From Rhodococcus rhodnii NBRC 100604 (GTDB lineage: Bacteria; Actinomycetota; Actinomycetes; Mycobacteriales; Mycobacteriaceae), in contig NZ_BCXD01000020.1 of assembly GCF_001894925.1 (NCBI RefSeq), forward strand, positions 1 to 64,000: 64,000 nucleotides of DNA. Direction: 5' to 3'. This document shows, piece after piece, positions 1 through 10,400 of the stretch. The translations under genes and the position numbers were made by a program. Below the pieces are notes generated by a model, which saw nothing but the letters and a program-made list of their open reading frames with translations, was not told where the DNA came from and made no database searches. Within the stretch, counting starts at the first letter, position 1, and each line of letters starts with the position of its first letter.

Positions 1-120
1 GTTACCGGCGCCGTTGGGGCCGAGGAGACCGAGCACCCCGGGCCCGATCCGCAGGCTGACGTCGGCGACGGCCTGTCTATCCCGATAGGTCTTGGTGACG
101 CGGTTCAGCTCGAGTTGCAT
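1..120 (-). CDS. ABC transporter ATP-binding protein, N-terminal part only
   Basis: The first 120 bases read on the minus strand give MQLELNRVTKTYRDRQAVAD followed by VSLRIGPGVLGLLGPNGAGN. This is the start of an ABC-type ATPase: a beta-strand lead-in, then the Walker A motif GPNGAG(K), cut by the window edge at its last residues. The ATG is at 120-118 and the rest of the gene lies outside the window, so the substrate cannot be named. The protein would couple ATP hydrolysis in the cytoplasm to a membrane permease. It is divergent from the two-component pair starting at 253; such kinases often sit beside antibiotic- or lipid-exporting ABC systems, which is only suggestive. Confidence 0.85.
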   Translation of the reverse strand, partial: MQLELNRVTKTYRDRQAVADVSLRIGPGVLGLLGPNGAGN

Positions 121-176
121 GACTTCAGCTGACCATTCGATCGGTGGTGCGGTCACTGGGTCCACGCGGCCGATCG

Positions 177-198
177 AAGGTGGTGTCAGCACCACCTT
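177..198. promoter_or_regulatory. inverted repeat in the divergent ABC/kinase intergenic region
   Basis: AAGGTGGTG (177-185) and CACCACCTT (190-198) are perfect 9-base arms around a TCAG spacer. They lie between the divergent ABC gene and the kinase gene, about 55 bases upstream of the kinase GTG. An operator for one or both transcripts is plausible; a small hairpin is the alternative. No clear -35/-10 pair stands out. The rest of 121-252 shows nothing else. Confidence 0.4.
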
Positions 199-252
199 TC
201 GGCTGTACTCCGCCTCATCCTGACGCAGCGGCCGCGTCGATAGGCTCACTCG

Positions 253-1587
253 GTGTCCTCCGATGAACCGACAACGGTGCTCACCGCGATCACACAGCGG
301 CGCTTCCTACTGACCGGGTGGCCGTGGCGGTCGCTGGGTCATGTGCTGACCACTGTCCCGGTGGTGTGCGTGGTCGCGTTGCCATTCACAGCGTTCTGCG
401 TCCCGTGGCTCGTGCTGGCCGTATGGGCCGGTGGCGGCATGTATCCACAACCGCTCGGCAGAGTGCTGTTCCTCGGCGTCCTCGGCGCAGTGCTGATGTT
501 CGGGCTCGGTCCGTTGGTGGCGATACCGCTGGCGGCCCTGGAACGAACGCGCCTGCGCCTGGTGAGCCGCGACCGGGCGCTCTCGGCCCACTGTTGCCCT
601 CCGGCAGCGGGCCTGTGGGCGTGGGTGCGCACCCGCTACACCGAGGCCGCGACATGGCGGGAACTCGGCTACACGTTCCTGCTGCTCACTCTGGTGCCCG
701 CCTTGTGGCTCTCGGGTGCGGTGATCGTCGGGCTCATCGTGGTGATGGTGGTGAGCCCTCTGCTGGTGCGTGACGGCGACGAGGCAGTGGCGCTCGGTTT
801 CAGTCAGATCACGTCGGTCGACCAGGCCGTCCCGTACGCGATCGCGGGTCTGCTCCTGCTGCCGGCGATTCCGTACGTGAGTGCTCTCATCGCGGGCCTG
901 CACGGCGCGCTCGCCCGGTCGCTGTTGTGCGGCGACGACCCGGACGCCCTTCGCGCACGACTCGTGGAGGTGTCCCGGTCCCGGGCCCGCCTGGTCGATT
1001 CTTTCGAGGCGGAACGCCGCAGGATCGAGCGGGACCTGCACGACGGCGCGCAGTCGCTGCTCGTCAACCTCACTTTGCAGTTGGGTATGGCCAAACTCGA
1101 CCTCCCGCCGGATTCCGCGGCCGCGAAAAGCGTGTCGCAGGCGCATGATCAGGCCAAGGAACTGATGGCAGAACTGCGGCAACTCATTCGGGGAATCCAC
1201 CCCCGGGTCCTCACCGACCGTGGCCTGCCCTACGCGTTGCGTGCACTGACCGAAGACTTCGTGGCCCCGGTCGGTGTCGCCGCGGACCTCCCGTCCCGCC
1301 CCGCCCCGGATGTCGAGGTCGCGGCGTACTTCGTGGTGGTCGAGGCGCTCAACAACGTCGCCAAACATGCGGATGCGACGGTCGTCGACGTGGCTGTCCG
1401 ACGCGACCGGGAGGTTCTGGTCGTCGAGGTCGTGGACGACGGCTGCGGCGGCGCGGATCCGCAGCGGGGGAGCGGTCTGACGGGCCTGGCCGACCGGGTC
1501 GCGGCGGTCGACGGGAGAATGCTGCTGTCCAGCCCGCCTGGCGGGCCCACCGTTGTCCGTGTGGAGTTGCCGTGGATCGAGAGCTGA
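253..1587 (+). CDS. Membrane sensor histidine kinase (NarL/LiaS type)
   Basis: 444 residues from a GTG start. Residues about 15-215 form a membrane domain with four to six hydrophobic segments and the RRFLLTGWPWRSL opening seen in the actinobacterial 'Sensor' family (PF13796-like). A HisKA_3 dimerisation region follows with the phosphoacceptor His263 in ERDLHDGAQ, then a HATPase_c domain with N-box EALNNVAKHA and G-boxes DDGCGG and GSGLTGLADR. It should autophosphorylate in response to an envelope signal and pass phosphate to the regulator that overlaps its 3' end by 16 bases. The signal is unknown. Family assignment is firm; the specific role is not. Confidence 0.93.
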   Translation: MSSDEPTTVLTAITQRRFLLTGWPWRSLGHVLTTVPVVCVVALPFTAFCVPWLVLAVWAGGGMYPQPLGRVLFLGVLGAVLMFGLGPLVAIPLAALERTRLRLVSRDRALSAHCCPPAAGLWAWVRTRYTEAATWRELGYTFLLLTLVPALWLSGAVIVGLIVVMVVSPLLVRDGDEAVALGFSQITSVDQAVPYAIAGLLLLPAIPYVSALIAGLHGALARSLLCGDDPDALRARLVEVSRSRARLVDSFEAERRRIERDLHDGAQSLLVNLTLQLGMAKLDLPPDSAAAKSVSQAHDQAKELMAELRQLIRGIHPRVLTDRGLPYALRALTEDFVAPVGVAADLPSRPAPDVEVAAYFVVVEALNNVAKHADATVVDVAVRRDREVLVVEVVDDGCGGADPQRGSGLTGLADRVAAVDGRMLLSSPPGGPTVVRVELPWIES

Positions 1588-2243
1588 CTGCCGTGCGAGT
1601 GGTCCTCGCCGAGGGCGGTGCACTGCTGCGCGAAAGCCTCGCCGCGATGCTCGAACGATTCGGGTTCGAGGTCGTGGCCGCGGTCCCCGATGCCGTGGAA
1701 CTGGAATCGGCTGTCGCCGAGCACCGTCCGGATCTGGTCGTGACCGACGTGCGGATGCCCCCCGGTTTCACCGACGAGGGATTGCGCGCAGCGGTGGCGC
1801 TGCGACGAACCTATCCCGGGCTTGCCGTGGTCGCGCTGAGCCAGTATGTCGAATTGAGTTACGCCGACGAACTCATGGGGGCGGAAGGGGGCCGGGTGGG
1901 GTATCTGCTGAAGGATCGCGTCGTCGATGTAGAGGACTTCGTCTCCACTCTGCGTCAGGTGGTTGCCGGCGGTACCGTGATCGACCCGATGGTCATACAG
2001 CAGTTGTTCCGTCGACGGCGGGATCCGTTGGCGCAGCTGTCGCCGCGTGAACGCGAGGTGCTCGCCTCGATCGCGGAGGGGCATTCGAATGCAGCGATCG
2101 CCGCGCAGTTGTTCATCACCGAATCGGCGGTGGGCAAGCATGTCGGCAATATCTTCAACAAACTGATGCTGCCGCCGACCGACGACACGAATCGTCGGGT
2201 GCTGGCCGTGCTCGCGTATCTGCATCGGGACGAGGTCGGCTGA
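1572..2243 (+). CDS. NarL/LuxR-family response regulator
   Basis: A receiver domain has the acidic pocket and phosphoacceptor Asp59 in VVTDVRMP, followed by a C-terminal LuxR-type HTH with LSPREREVLASIAEGHSN and a recognition helix near ITESAVGKHVGNIFNKL. It is the partner of the kinase immediately upstream. The ATG at 1572 overlaps the kinase gene; a GTG at 1593 (VRVVLAEGG) starts exactly at the receiver domain, 5 bases after the kinase stop, and is an equally good start. It binds DNA as a phosphorylated dimer; targets are not visible, though the neighbouring ABC gene is a natural candidate. Confidence 0.93.
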   Translation: MDRELTAVRVVLAEGGALLRESLAAMLERFGFEVVAAVPDAVELESAVAEHRPDLVVTDVRMPPGFTDEGLRAAVALRRTYPGLAVVALSQYVELSYADELMGAEGGRVGYLLKDRVVDVEDFVSTLRQVVAGGTVIDPMVIQQLFRRRRDPLAQLSPREREVLASIAEGHSNAAIAAQLFITESAVGKHVGNIFNKLMLPPTDDTNRRVLAVLAYLHRDEVG

Positions 2244-2597
2244 GACACATCCGACGCTCTTCGGACGTGCCCGCACGGCTCGCGGCGAGCTCCGCCGGTC
2301 GGCGCCTGTCGTTTGGGGCGAAGGCCGGAACGGCCGGGTTCACCGGCACTGGGGGATGTCGTGCGGTTCACCTCATTGTGGGGCGACTACGTCGGGCGGG
2401 TGTCCGCGTATGCCTGCCGACATGTGGACCACCACACCGCGCAAGAAGTGGTGTCCGAGAAGGTGGCCCGCATTGAGCACGTCGCGACGGCCGCGCCGCG
2501 CGCCGACGTCGCCGTTACGACACGCTAGAAGCGCACAGCAGCCGAGAGGTGGCCGTTCCCGTTCAGTTGGAGCCCATTCCCGTTCGGTCGGGCAGTG
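2244..2597. other. 354-base region holding only a sigma-factor-like scrap
   Basis: Between the response regulator and pcnA (which is convergent) no complete gene is seen. The only coding-like signal is the sigma-region fragment listed separately at 2358-2528. No hairpin with a T-tract is evident. Confidence 0.6.
2358..2528 (+). pseudogene. Remnant of an ECF-type sigma factor N-terminus
   Basis: Frame 1 reads DVVRFTSLWGDYVGRVSAY then ACRHVDHHTAQEVVSE, which resembles region 2 of actinobacterial ECF sigma factors (the FxxLYxxHxxRVxAYAxRR...AxEVVAETF pattern). After VVSE the similarity stops: the frame continues KVARIEHVATAAPRADVAVTTR and ends at 2528. Regions 2.3-4 are absent, so the gene would be non-functional. 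The match is short and made by eye; a chance open frame in GC-rich DNA is the alternative. Confidence 0.4.
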
Positions 2598-4085
2598 TCA
2601 GTGCTGCGCCGCCCACCACGCCTTCAGTTCGGCGACGGCGTCGTCGTAGTCGAGCGGGCCGCGGTCGAGCCGGAGTTCCTTGAGGTACTTCCACGCCCGC
2701 CCGACGTCGGGGCCGGGCGGCAGGTCGAGGACGCGCATGATCTCGTTGCCGTCGAGATCGGGGCGGACGCGGGCGAGGTCCTCCTTCGCCGCGATGGCGT
2801 CGATCCGCTGCTCGAGGTCGTCGTAGCTCGCCCGCAGCGCCGCGGCACGACGCTTGTTGCGGGTGGTGCAGTCCGCGCGCACGAGCTTGTTCAGCCGCGG
2901 CAGCAGGGGGCCGGCGTCCGTCACGTACCGGCGCACCGCGGAATCGGTCCACCGCCCTTCGCCGTACCCGTGGAACCGCAGATGCAGGAACACGAGCTGC
3001 GAGACGTCGTCGACCATCTGCTTCGAGTACTTGAGGGCGCGCATGCGCTTGCGCGTCATCTTCGCGCCGACCACCTCGTGGTGATGGAAGCTGACGCCCC
3101 CGCCCGCCTCGTTGCGCTTGGTGTCGGGCTTGCCGATGTCGTGGAGCAGCGCGGCCCACCGCAGGACGAGGTCGGGATCTCCGTCCTCGAGGTCGATCGC
3201 CTGCTTCAGGACGGTGAGCGAATGCCGGTAGACGTCCTTGTGCTGGTGGTGCTCGTCGATCTCGAGCTTCATCGCCGGGATCTCGGGGATCACGCGCTCG
3301 GCGAGGCCCGTGTCGACCATGACGTCGATCCCCTCGAGCGGATGCTCGCCCAGCATCAGCTTGTCGAGTTCTGCCTGCACCCGCTCCGCGGTGATACGGG
3401 TGATCTCGTTCGCCATGTCGGCGATCGCGTCACGGACCCGCGGCGCGAGCGCGAAACCCAGCTGCGAGACGAACCGCGCCGCCCGCAACATCCGCAGCGG
3501 ATCGTCGGCGAACGACTCCTGCGGCGTCGCCGGAGTGTCGAGGACACCCTCCAGAAGCGCGTCCATGCCGCCGAGCGGATCGGTGAACTCGAGCGCACCG
3601 CCCCGCCCCAGCCGCACGGCCATCGCGTTCACCGTGAAGTCCCGCCGGACCAGATCGCCGCCCAGGGAATCGCCGAACCGCACGACCGGATTGCGCCCGA
3701 CCCTGTCGTACGCATCCGCCCGGAACGTCGTGATCTCGATCTGGTGCTCCGGCGCATCGGGCGTCTCGCCACGCTTGACGGCGCTCACCGTCCCGAACTC
3801 GATCCCGGTGTCCCACAGTGCGTCGACCCAGCCGCGCAACAGTCCCTGCACCTGCTCGGGCCGCGCATCCGTCGTGAAGTCGAGGTCCGCGCCCAACCTG
3901 CCCAGCACGGCGTCCCGGACACTGCCGCCGACCAGATACAACTCGTGACCCGCCTCGGCGAACCGATCGGCGAGTGGCGTGAGGACGTCGGAGAGCTCCG
4001 CGAGTGTCGTCGCCGCACCCGCGAGCAGCCGGCTGCGGCGCTCGTCGGGGGCGCCTGCCTCGGGGTCACGGCTGGGGGCGTTCAC
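2598..4085 (-). CDS. pcnA: CCA tRNA nucleotidyltransferase
   Basis: The enzyme adds or repairs the 3'-CCA end of tRNAs. 495 residues from GTG at 4085 (VNAPSRDPEAG), close to the roughly 480 of the mycobacterial enzyme. Near the N-terminus, LYLVGGSVRDAVLGR and DLDFTTDARPEQV give the GG(S/G)xRD motif and DxD metal-binding pair of class II nucleotidyltransferases. RRDFTVNAMAVRL and DPLRMLRAARFVSQLGF mark the neck. The C-terminal half contains an HD domain (RWAALLHDIGKPDTK), typical of the actinobacterial form. The open frame runs further upstream to 4658, but that extension is antisense to mutT4. Same position as Rv3907c. Confidence 0.95.
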   Translation of the reverse strand: MNAPSRDPEAGAPDERRSRLLAGAATTLAELSDVLTPLADRFAEAGHELYLVGGSVRDAVLGRLGADLDFTTDARPEQVQGLLRGWVDALWDTGIEFGTVSAVKRGETPDAPEHQIEITTFRADAYDRVGRNPVVRFGDSLGGDLVRRDFTVNAMAVRLGRGGALEFTDPLGGMDALLEGVLDTPATPQESFADDPLRMLRAARFVSQLGFALAPRVRDAIADMANEITRITAERVQAELDKLMLGEHPLEGIDVMVDTGLAERVIPEIPAMKLEIDEHHQHKDVYRHSLTVLKQAIDLEDGDPDLVLRWAALLHDIGKPDTKRNEAGGGVSFHHHEVVGAKMTRKRMRALKYSKQMVDDVSQLVFLHLRFHGYGEGRWTDSAVRRYVTDAGPLLPRLNKLVRADCTTRNKRRAAALRASYDDLEQRIDAIAAKEDLARVRPDLDGNEIMRVLDLPPGPDVGRAWKYLKELRLDRGPLDYDDAVAELKAWWAAQH

Positions 4086-4181
4086 GTGAGCGAAGCTTAC
4101 CGACGCCACGAAACGACGGGGCCACACCGTCGCACCGCGAGCGCTCCTGCGTCGGTCACGAGCCGGACGCACGCCGTTCAC

Positions 4182-4187
4182 TAGTAT
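4182..4187 (+). promoter_or_regulatory. -10 element suggesting a leaderless mutT4 transcript
   Basis: TAGTAT ends 7 bases before the GTG at 4195, so transcription would begin at or next to the start codon. No Shine-Dalgarno sequence precedes the GTG, consistent with leaderless initiation. The same 7-base geometry recurs before sigM. No good -35 was identified. Confidence 0.5.
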
Positions 4188-4194
4188 CGAAATC

Positions 4195-5055
4195 GTGACG
4201 TCCGCAGACCGCCCCCATCGCCGCCGCCGCTCCGGCCGGCGACGCAGTGGTGGGCGCAGACCGGACGCCGCGCAACCCGACACGCAGGCCCCCGACACCC
4301 CCCGCCCGGACGCCCGCCCCGCCGACGCGAACCCGGCCGGCACCGCCGGCGCGGACCGCAAGAACCCGCCGCCACAGCAGAGCCAGAAGAAGCAGCACCC
4401 CAAGAAACTGGGGGGCGACGCGCCACCACGGAAGCAGGGCGCCGACGCGCCACGGAAACAGGGTGGCGACGCCCCGCGCGCCCGCACGGGCAGGCGCGGA
4501 CGCGGAGGGAAGAAGGGCGGCCCCGCGCTGCGTACCGTCCGCGAGACGTCCGCGGGCGGCCTCGTCGTCTCGGGTCTCGACGGCCCCCGCAGCGGCCAGC
4601 GCGCGGCCCTCATCGGCCGCACCGATCGCCGCGGCCGGCTGCTCTGGTCGATGCCCAAGGGTCACATCGAAGCGGGGGAGACCTCCGCGCAGACCGCGGT
4701 GCGCGAGGTCAAGGAGGAGACGGGCATCGACGGCGTCGTCCTCGCTCCGCTCGGCACCATCGACTACTGGTTCGTCGCCGAGAGCAAGCGCGTTCACAAA
4801 ACCGTGCACCATTTCCTGCTGCGCGCGACGGGCGGCGAACTCTCCGACGAGGACGTCGAGGTCACCGAGGTCGCGTGGGTCCCGCTCGACGAGCTCGACT
4901 CCCGCCTCGCCTACGCCGACGAACGCAAGCTCGCGCGCATCGCGGAGGACCTCATCACGTCGCTGCAGGCCGACCTCGGGGTCCCCGCAGCCCGGACCGC
5001 GAACACCCGGACGCCCGACTCGACGCCACTCGAGCACGAGCCGCGCCGCGGATGA
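4195..5055 (+). CDS. mutT4: Nudix hydrolase (MutT4-like)
   Basis: 286 residues from GTG. Residues 1-110 are Pro/Arg/Lys-rich and probably disordered. The Nudix domain follows, with the box [20 protein letters not shown] plus TGI (pattern GX5EX7REUXEEXGU complete), so it should be catalytically competent on nucleoside-diphosphate-linked substrates. Position and size match Rv3908 (mutT4), next to pcnA and upstream of the Rv3909 homologue. The stop overlaps the next ATG (ATGA at 5052-5055), so these genes are translationally coupled. The physiological substrate cannot be read from sequence. Confidence 0.9.
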   Translation: MTSADRPHRRRRSGRRRSGGRRPDAAQPDTQAPDTPRPDARPADANPAGTAGADRKNPPPQQSQKKQHPKKLGGDAPPRKQGADAPRKQGGDAPRARTGRRGRGGKKGGPALRTVRETSAGGLVVSGLDGPRSGQRAALIGRTDRRGRLLWSMPKGHIEAGETSAQTAVREVKEETGIDGVVLAPLGTIDYWFVAESKRVHKTVHHFLLRATGGELSDEDVEVTEVAWVPLDELDSRLAYADERKLARIAEDLITSLQADLGVPAARTANTRTPDSTPLEHEPRRG

Positions 5056-7472
5056 GTCGCGTGATCGGACGGGCCGCGGCCTGGGCGCTGCTCGTCGTGC
5101 TCGTGACGTGCGCCGCCGTCGCACCGGGACTCGCCGTCCCCACCGAGGCCACCGCGGCGCCGTCCCACACCCAGTCGTCGCAACAGACCCGCTCGCAGTT
5201 CCTGCGGCTCAGCATCGACACCGTCACACCGAGCATCGTCACGACGGGCAGCGAACGCACCGTCACCGTCACCGGCAGCGTGCGCAACATCGGCGACCGC
5301 GTCGTCGAGGACGTCGCGGTGCGGTTGCAGCGGGCGGCGGGCGTCACGGAGTCGTCGGAGCTGCGGTCGTCGCTCACCCTCGATCAGTCGAGCTTCGACA
5401 CCGTCGGGCTCTTCGAGACGCTCACCGACAGGCTCGACCGCGGCCAGAGCGAGAACTTCTCGCTCTCGCTCCCGCTCGACTCCGAGACCGACTACTCGCT
5501 CGGCATCACCGAACCGGGCGTGTATCCGCTGCTCGTCAACGTCAACGGAACCCCCGCGTACGGCGGCGCGGCGCGGCTCGACGACGCCCGCTTCCTGCTG
5601 CCGGTCACGGGAGTGCCCGGGGAACGCCCCGACGCCGCCCCCGCGCCACCCGTCGCGACGACTCTGCTGTGGCCGCTCGCCGCGCCGCCGTCGCTGGCCG
5701 CCGGCGTCCCCGGCTCGCTCACCGATCCCGTCCGGCTGCTGCGCGACGACCTCGCCGACTCGCTGGCCGACGGCGGACGCCTCGACGGACTGCTCGCGGC
5801 GATCGAGGCCACCGACCCCGCCCGATCTCGCGGGGCATGGGACCGGCAACTCCGCGACAGCACGTGCCTCGCGATCGACCCCGACCTCCTCGCCACCGTC
5901 GAGGCCATGACGACCCGCTATCTCGTCGTCGACGACGCCGGCGAACCCGACGGCGCCGCGACCGAGGGGACGGGCACACCCGCCGCGACGGAGTGGCTCG
6001 AGCGGCTCCGCACCGTCGCAGGACAGATGTGCGTCGTCGCGCTGCCCCGCGCCCAGGCCGATCTGTCGGCGCTCGCGACCATCGACGACCCGACGCTGAC
6101 GTCGATCGCGCTGAACGAGCCCGCCGACGTCGTCGACCGGATCCTCGGGATCACGTCGCAGCGCGGGACGACCTGGCCCGACTCCGGAACGCTCACCCCC
6201 GCCGCAGCCGACCTCGTCCGCGGCGCCGGCGCGACGACGTCGCTGCTCGCATCGACCGCCGTCGACACGCCGGGTGAGGCACCGATCGCCCGCATCGCGG
6301 GCCCGACGCCCGACGACCCCGAGCCGCTCGACGCCGTGCTCTTCGATCCCGCGGTCGGCGCCGCACTCGCCGCCGTCGGATCCGACCCCCAGACGCCGTC
6401 GTACGTGCCGTCGTCCGTCCGCTACGACCTCGCCTCCGACTCCGAGACGGCACGGCTGCAGGACGCCCTCGGCGCGGTGCTGTGGTCCTCCGTCCGTCCC
6501 GACGCCCCGGACGGACGGTCGGCGGTGATCGCACCGCCGCAGCTCTGGTCGGCCGGTCCCGACGAGGCGTCGGCGATCCTGAACTCCGTGACGGGGCTGT
6601 TCCGTTCCGGGGCCGCGACGCCGCGCCCCCTCGCCGATCTCACCCGTACGCAGGATCCGGCCCCACCCCCGCGCGCCCTCTCCGCACCGGAACAGTCGGT
6701 CTCGGACGGCGTGCCCGAGCACGTCCGCGCCGCCGTCGCCGACCAGCTCCCGCGCATCGACTCGCTCGGCGCGAGCCTCGTCACCGACCCGTCGTCGCCG
6801 CTGACACCCACGCTCTTCCTCGCACCGCTGCGCGGCGACCTCGTCCGGTCGCTGACCCTCGCGCAACGCCGCGGCGACGACCCGTCCCGCGCCGAGACCG
6901 CTGCCACGACCCGCGTCAACGAGGTGGCGACGACCGTCGACGCCCTCTACAACTCGGTCTCCGTCGTCTCGCCCGGCGGCGTCTACACCCTCGCGTCCGA
7001 ACAGAGCCCGCTGCTGCTCGTCGCCCGCAACGACCTGCCGATCGGCGTCACCGTCCGGCTCGACGTCCAGGCCCCCGACGGCGTCGACATCACCGACGTC
7101 GGCGCGACCGCGCTGCCCCCACGCGGCAGCCGCACCCTCACCGTGCCCGCGCGCATCGACGACTCCCGCAAGCTCGTCGTGCAGTTCGCGCTCACGAGTG
7201 ACGAAGGTCGCCGCTTCGGCGAACCGATCAGCGTCACCGTGCGATCCAACGCCTACGGGCAGGCGCTCGCCATCGTGACGGCATGCGCGGGTGCGCTGCT
7301 TCTGTTCCTCGCCGGCCGCCGGTTGTGGCATCGTTTCCGTGGCCAGCCCGATCCGGCGGACGACGCACTCGCCCCGGACGAGCGGCCTGGGTACGAGGAC
7401 GGGGAAGGCGTGACCAGCGACCGGGAACGTGACGGCGACGAACGCCAGGACGAAGGACGAGGGCGGACATGA
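5052..7472 (+). CDS. Rv3909-like conserved exported/membrane-anchored protein
   Basis: 806 residues from the ATG at 5052. A signal sequence or N-terminal anchor ([21 protein letters not shown]) precedes a large extracytoplasmic region, and one transmembrane segment lies near the C-terminus ([20 protein letters not shown]) with a short charged tail. Length and position correspond to Rv3909 (about 800 residues), a protein of unknown function always placed between mutT4 and murJ. Beta-rich segments such as [20 protein letters not shown] and [20 protein letters not shown] resemble Ig-like/DUF folds. A role in envelope assembly together with MurJ is inferred from its fixed neighbourhood and ATGA coupling to murJ. 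Confidence 0.85.
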   Translation: MSRVIGRAAAWALLVVLVTCAAVAPGLAVPTEATAAPSHTQSSQQTRSQFLRLSIDTVTPSIVTTGSERTVTVTGSVRNIGDRVVEDVAVRLQRAAGVTESSELRSSLTLDQSSFDTVGLFETLTDRLDRGQSENFSLSLPLDSETDYSLGITEPGVYPLLVNVNGTPAYGGAARLDDARFLLPVTGVPGERPDAAPAPPVATTLLWPLAAPPSLAAGVPGSLTDPVRLLRDDLADSLADGGRLDGLLAAIEATDPARSRGAWDRQLRDSTCLAIDPDLLATVEAMTTRYLVVDDAGEPDGAATEGTGTPAATEWLERLRTVAGQMCVVALPRAQADLSALATIDDPTLTSIALNEPADVVDRILGITSQRGTTWPDSGTLTPAAADLVRGAGATTSLLASTAVDTPGEAPIARIAGPTPDDPEPLDAVLFDPAVGAALAAVGSDPQTPSYVPSSVRYDLASDSETARLQDALGAVLWSSVRPDAPDGRSAVIAPPQLWSAGPDEASAILNSVTGLFRSGAATPRPLADLTRTQDPAPPPRALSAPEQSVSDGVPEHVRAAVADQLPRIDSLGASLVTDPSSPLTPTLFLAPLRGDLVRSLTLAQRRGDDPSRAETAATTRVNEVATTVDALYNSVSVVSPGGVYTLASEQSPLLLVARNDLPIGVTVRLDVQAPDGVDITDVGATALPPRGSRTLTVPARIDDSRKLVVQFALTSDEGRRFGEPISVTVRSNAYGQALAIVTACAGALLLFLAGRRLWHRFRGQPDPADDALAPDERPGYEDGEGVTSDRERDGDERQDEGRGRT

Positions 7473-10400
7473 CCCGCAACATGCCGCCGCGCGGACACCG
7501 GCCCGGCACCGGCCGGCCGTCCGGACCACCCGAGCGCCCGCGCGAGAACCGCGAGAAGGTCGGGCCGCTGCCGCAGGAACCGACGTCGCCGCGTCGTCCC
7601 ATGCCCGCCCAGCGCAGGCCCGCTCCCCGCCGCGACTGGGACATGCCCTATCGCGGCCCCGAGATGCGCTGGGACGACGCGCCGACGGTGCAGTTCGCGG
7701 CCGTCCGCCTCCCGCAGGACCCGCCGCCGGTACCCGACTCCGAGGTCACGCCGCTCGACGAGCAGCCGAGCACCGGCGAGGCACCCGACGACGACCGCAA
7801 CTCGAACTCGCGGCTGCTGGCCTCGACCGGATCCATCGCCTTCGCGACGCTCGTCTCGCGCATCACCGGCTTCGCGAAACAGCTGCTGCTCGTGACGACG
7901 CTCGGCGCCGCCGTCGCCAGCGCCTACACCGTCGCCGCCCAGATCCCGAACATGATCTCCGAGTTCGTGCTCGGCGCGGTGCTCACGGCGATCGTCGTCC
8001 CCGTCCTCGTCCGCGCCGAACGCGAGGACCCCGATCGCGGCGAAGCGTTCGTCCGCCGCCTGTTCACGGCGAGCCTGTGTCTGCTCGGCGGCGCCGCACT
8101 CCTCGCGACCGCCGCCGCACCCCTGCTCGCGCGGTTGTTCGTCGGATCCGACGGGCAGGTGAGCACCCCGCTCACCACGGCACTCATCTACATGCTGCTG
8201 CCCGCGATCCTCTTCTACGGGCTCTCGGCGCTGTTCACCGCGATCCTCAACACGCGCCAGATCTTCAAACCCGGCGCATGGGCTCCCGTCCTCAACAACG
8301 TCGTCGTCCTCGTCGTGCTCGCGATCTTCTGGGCGATGCCCGGCGAGATCAGCCTCGACCCCGTCCGCATGGGCGAACCCAAACTCCTCGTCCTCGGGCT
8401 CGGCGTCACCTTGGGCGTCGTCGTCCAGGCGTGCAGCCTGCTGCCCGCGATCCGCCGCGCCGGGGTCTCGCTGCGTCCGCTGTGGGGTTTCGACGACCGC
8501 CTCAAGCAGTTCGGCGGCATGGCCGTCGCGATCGTGCTCTACGTCGCGATCAGCCAGATCGGCTTTCTCGTCGCGACCCGCGTCTCGGCGCACTACGACG
8601 AGGCCGGACCCGTCATCTACAACAACGCGTGGCTGCTGCTGCAGCTGCCGTACGGCGTCCTCGGCGTCACCGTCCTCACCGCGATCATGCCGCGGCTCAG
8701 CCGCAACGCCGCAGCCGAGGACACGCCCGCCGTCGTCGACGACCTCTCGGTGTCGACGCGCCTCACGATGATCGCGCTGATCCCCATCGTCACCTTCCTG
8801 ACGATCGCGGGACCGCAGGTCGGCGAGGCGCTCTACGGCTACGGCAACTTCGGTTCCGGCGACGCGCAGCGGCTCGGTCTCGCCGTGAGCTTCTCGGCGT
8901 TCACGCTGATCCCGTACTCGCTCGTCCTCATTCACCTTCGCGTCTTCTACGCGCGAGAACAGGCATGGACGCCGACGTGGATCGTCCTCGGCATCACGTC
9001 CGTCAAGATCGTGCTGTCGATGCTGGCGCCGTTCGTCGCCCGCGACGATCAGCAGGTCGTCCTGCTGCTCGGCGCCGCGAACGGTCTCGGCTACATCGCG
9101 GGCGCCGTGATCGGCGGCTGGCTGCTGCACCGCAGCCTCGGCAATCTGCAGATGGCGAACGTCGGCCGCACCGTGTGGGTCGTCGTCGTGGCCTCGCTCG
9201 CGGGCGGCGCAGCGAGCCTCGGGTTCGACCGCCTCGTCGGGCTCGAGCGGCTCACCGGATCCCTCGGTGCACTGGGTTCGTTCACTCGCGTCGCGCTGGG
9301 CGGCATCCTGCTGCTGATCGTGACGTTCACGATCCTGCTGCTCGCGAAGATCCCCGAGGTCGTCTCGGTACAGGTCGCGCTCACCCGCAGGCTCCGTGGC
9401 AGGCGCGGTGGCGACGAACCCGACGCGATCGACGACGCCGCACCGGCCGAGGTCGTCGCGGCCACCCCGCCGGAGCGTCACCACGACAGCTTCTCGGACG
9501 CCGCGACGATCCTGCTCCCCGTCGTGCGGGACACACCACAACCCCCGCACCACCGTGACGTGCGAGAACCGCATCATCACGGCGAGCCCCCGAGGAATGT
9601 CCCGTACCCTGGACGCGACACGACGGCGCCCGGGCAGCCCGTGCCTCACGTGCGCGCGGATGTGACGCCACAGGCGGGGACCGATCGGATCGACCGTTTC
9701 GAGCGTGAAGGAGTGAGGGTGAGCGACGAGGATCGTGGTTCACGCACGGGAGCGTCGGGGACCGGGACCGCGGACAGGGGTCCTGCCACGCCGTCCGGGC
9801 AGTCACCCGAGGCCGGCCGGCCGGAACGCAGCGACGACACCGGCGCCACCGACACCCCCACCACCGCCGTGCCGCACGAGCGCGCCGATACGACAAGCGA
9901 TTCCGGTGCACCGACCGAGGCCACGCCTGCCGCACCGGGCGGCACGGACTCCGCAGCCGCCGAGTCCGACGCACCCACGCCGCCCGCCGGCGCACCCGCG
10001 CCCCGGTCGACTCCCCGTGGCCCCAAGCTCATTCCGGGCGCATCCGTCGCGGGAGGCCGCTACCGGCTGCTCACCCCGCACGGCGGCTCGCGCGGTCTGC
10101 AGTACTGGCAGGCACTCGACGTCAAGCTCGACCGCGAGGTCGCGCTGACCTTCGTCGACGCCGATCAGCGTTCGTCCGCTACGGGATCAGAAGGGCCACA
10201 GGCGATCCTGTCCCGGACGCTCCGCCTCGGGCGCATCAACTCGCCGGGCCTCGCCCGTGTTCTCGACGTCGTCCGCGGCAGCTCGGGCGGAATCGTCGTC
10301 GCCGAGTGGACGCCAGGACGCTCGCTGCGCGAGATGGCCGACACCACACCGTCTCCCATCGGTGCCGCACGTGCGATCAGCGCTCTCGCGCAGGCCGCCG

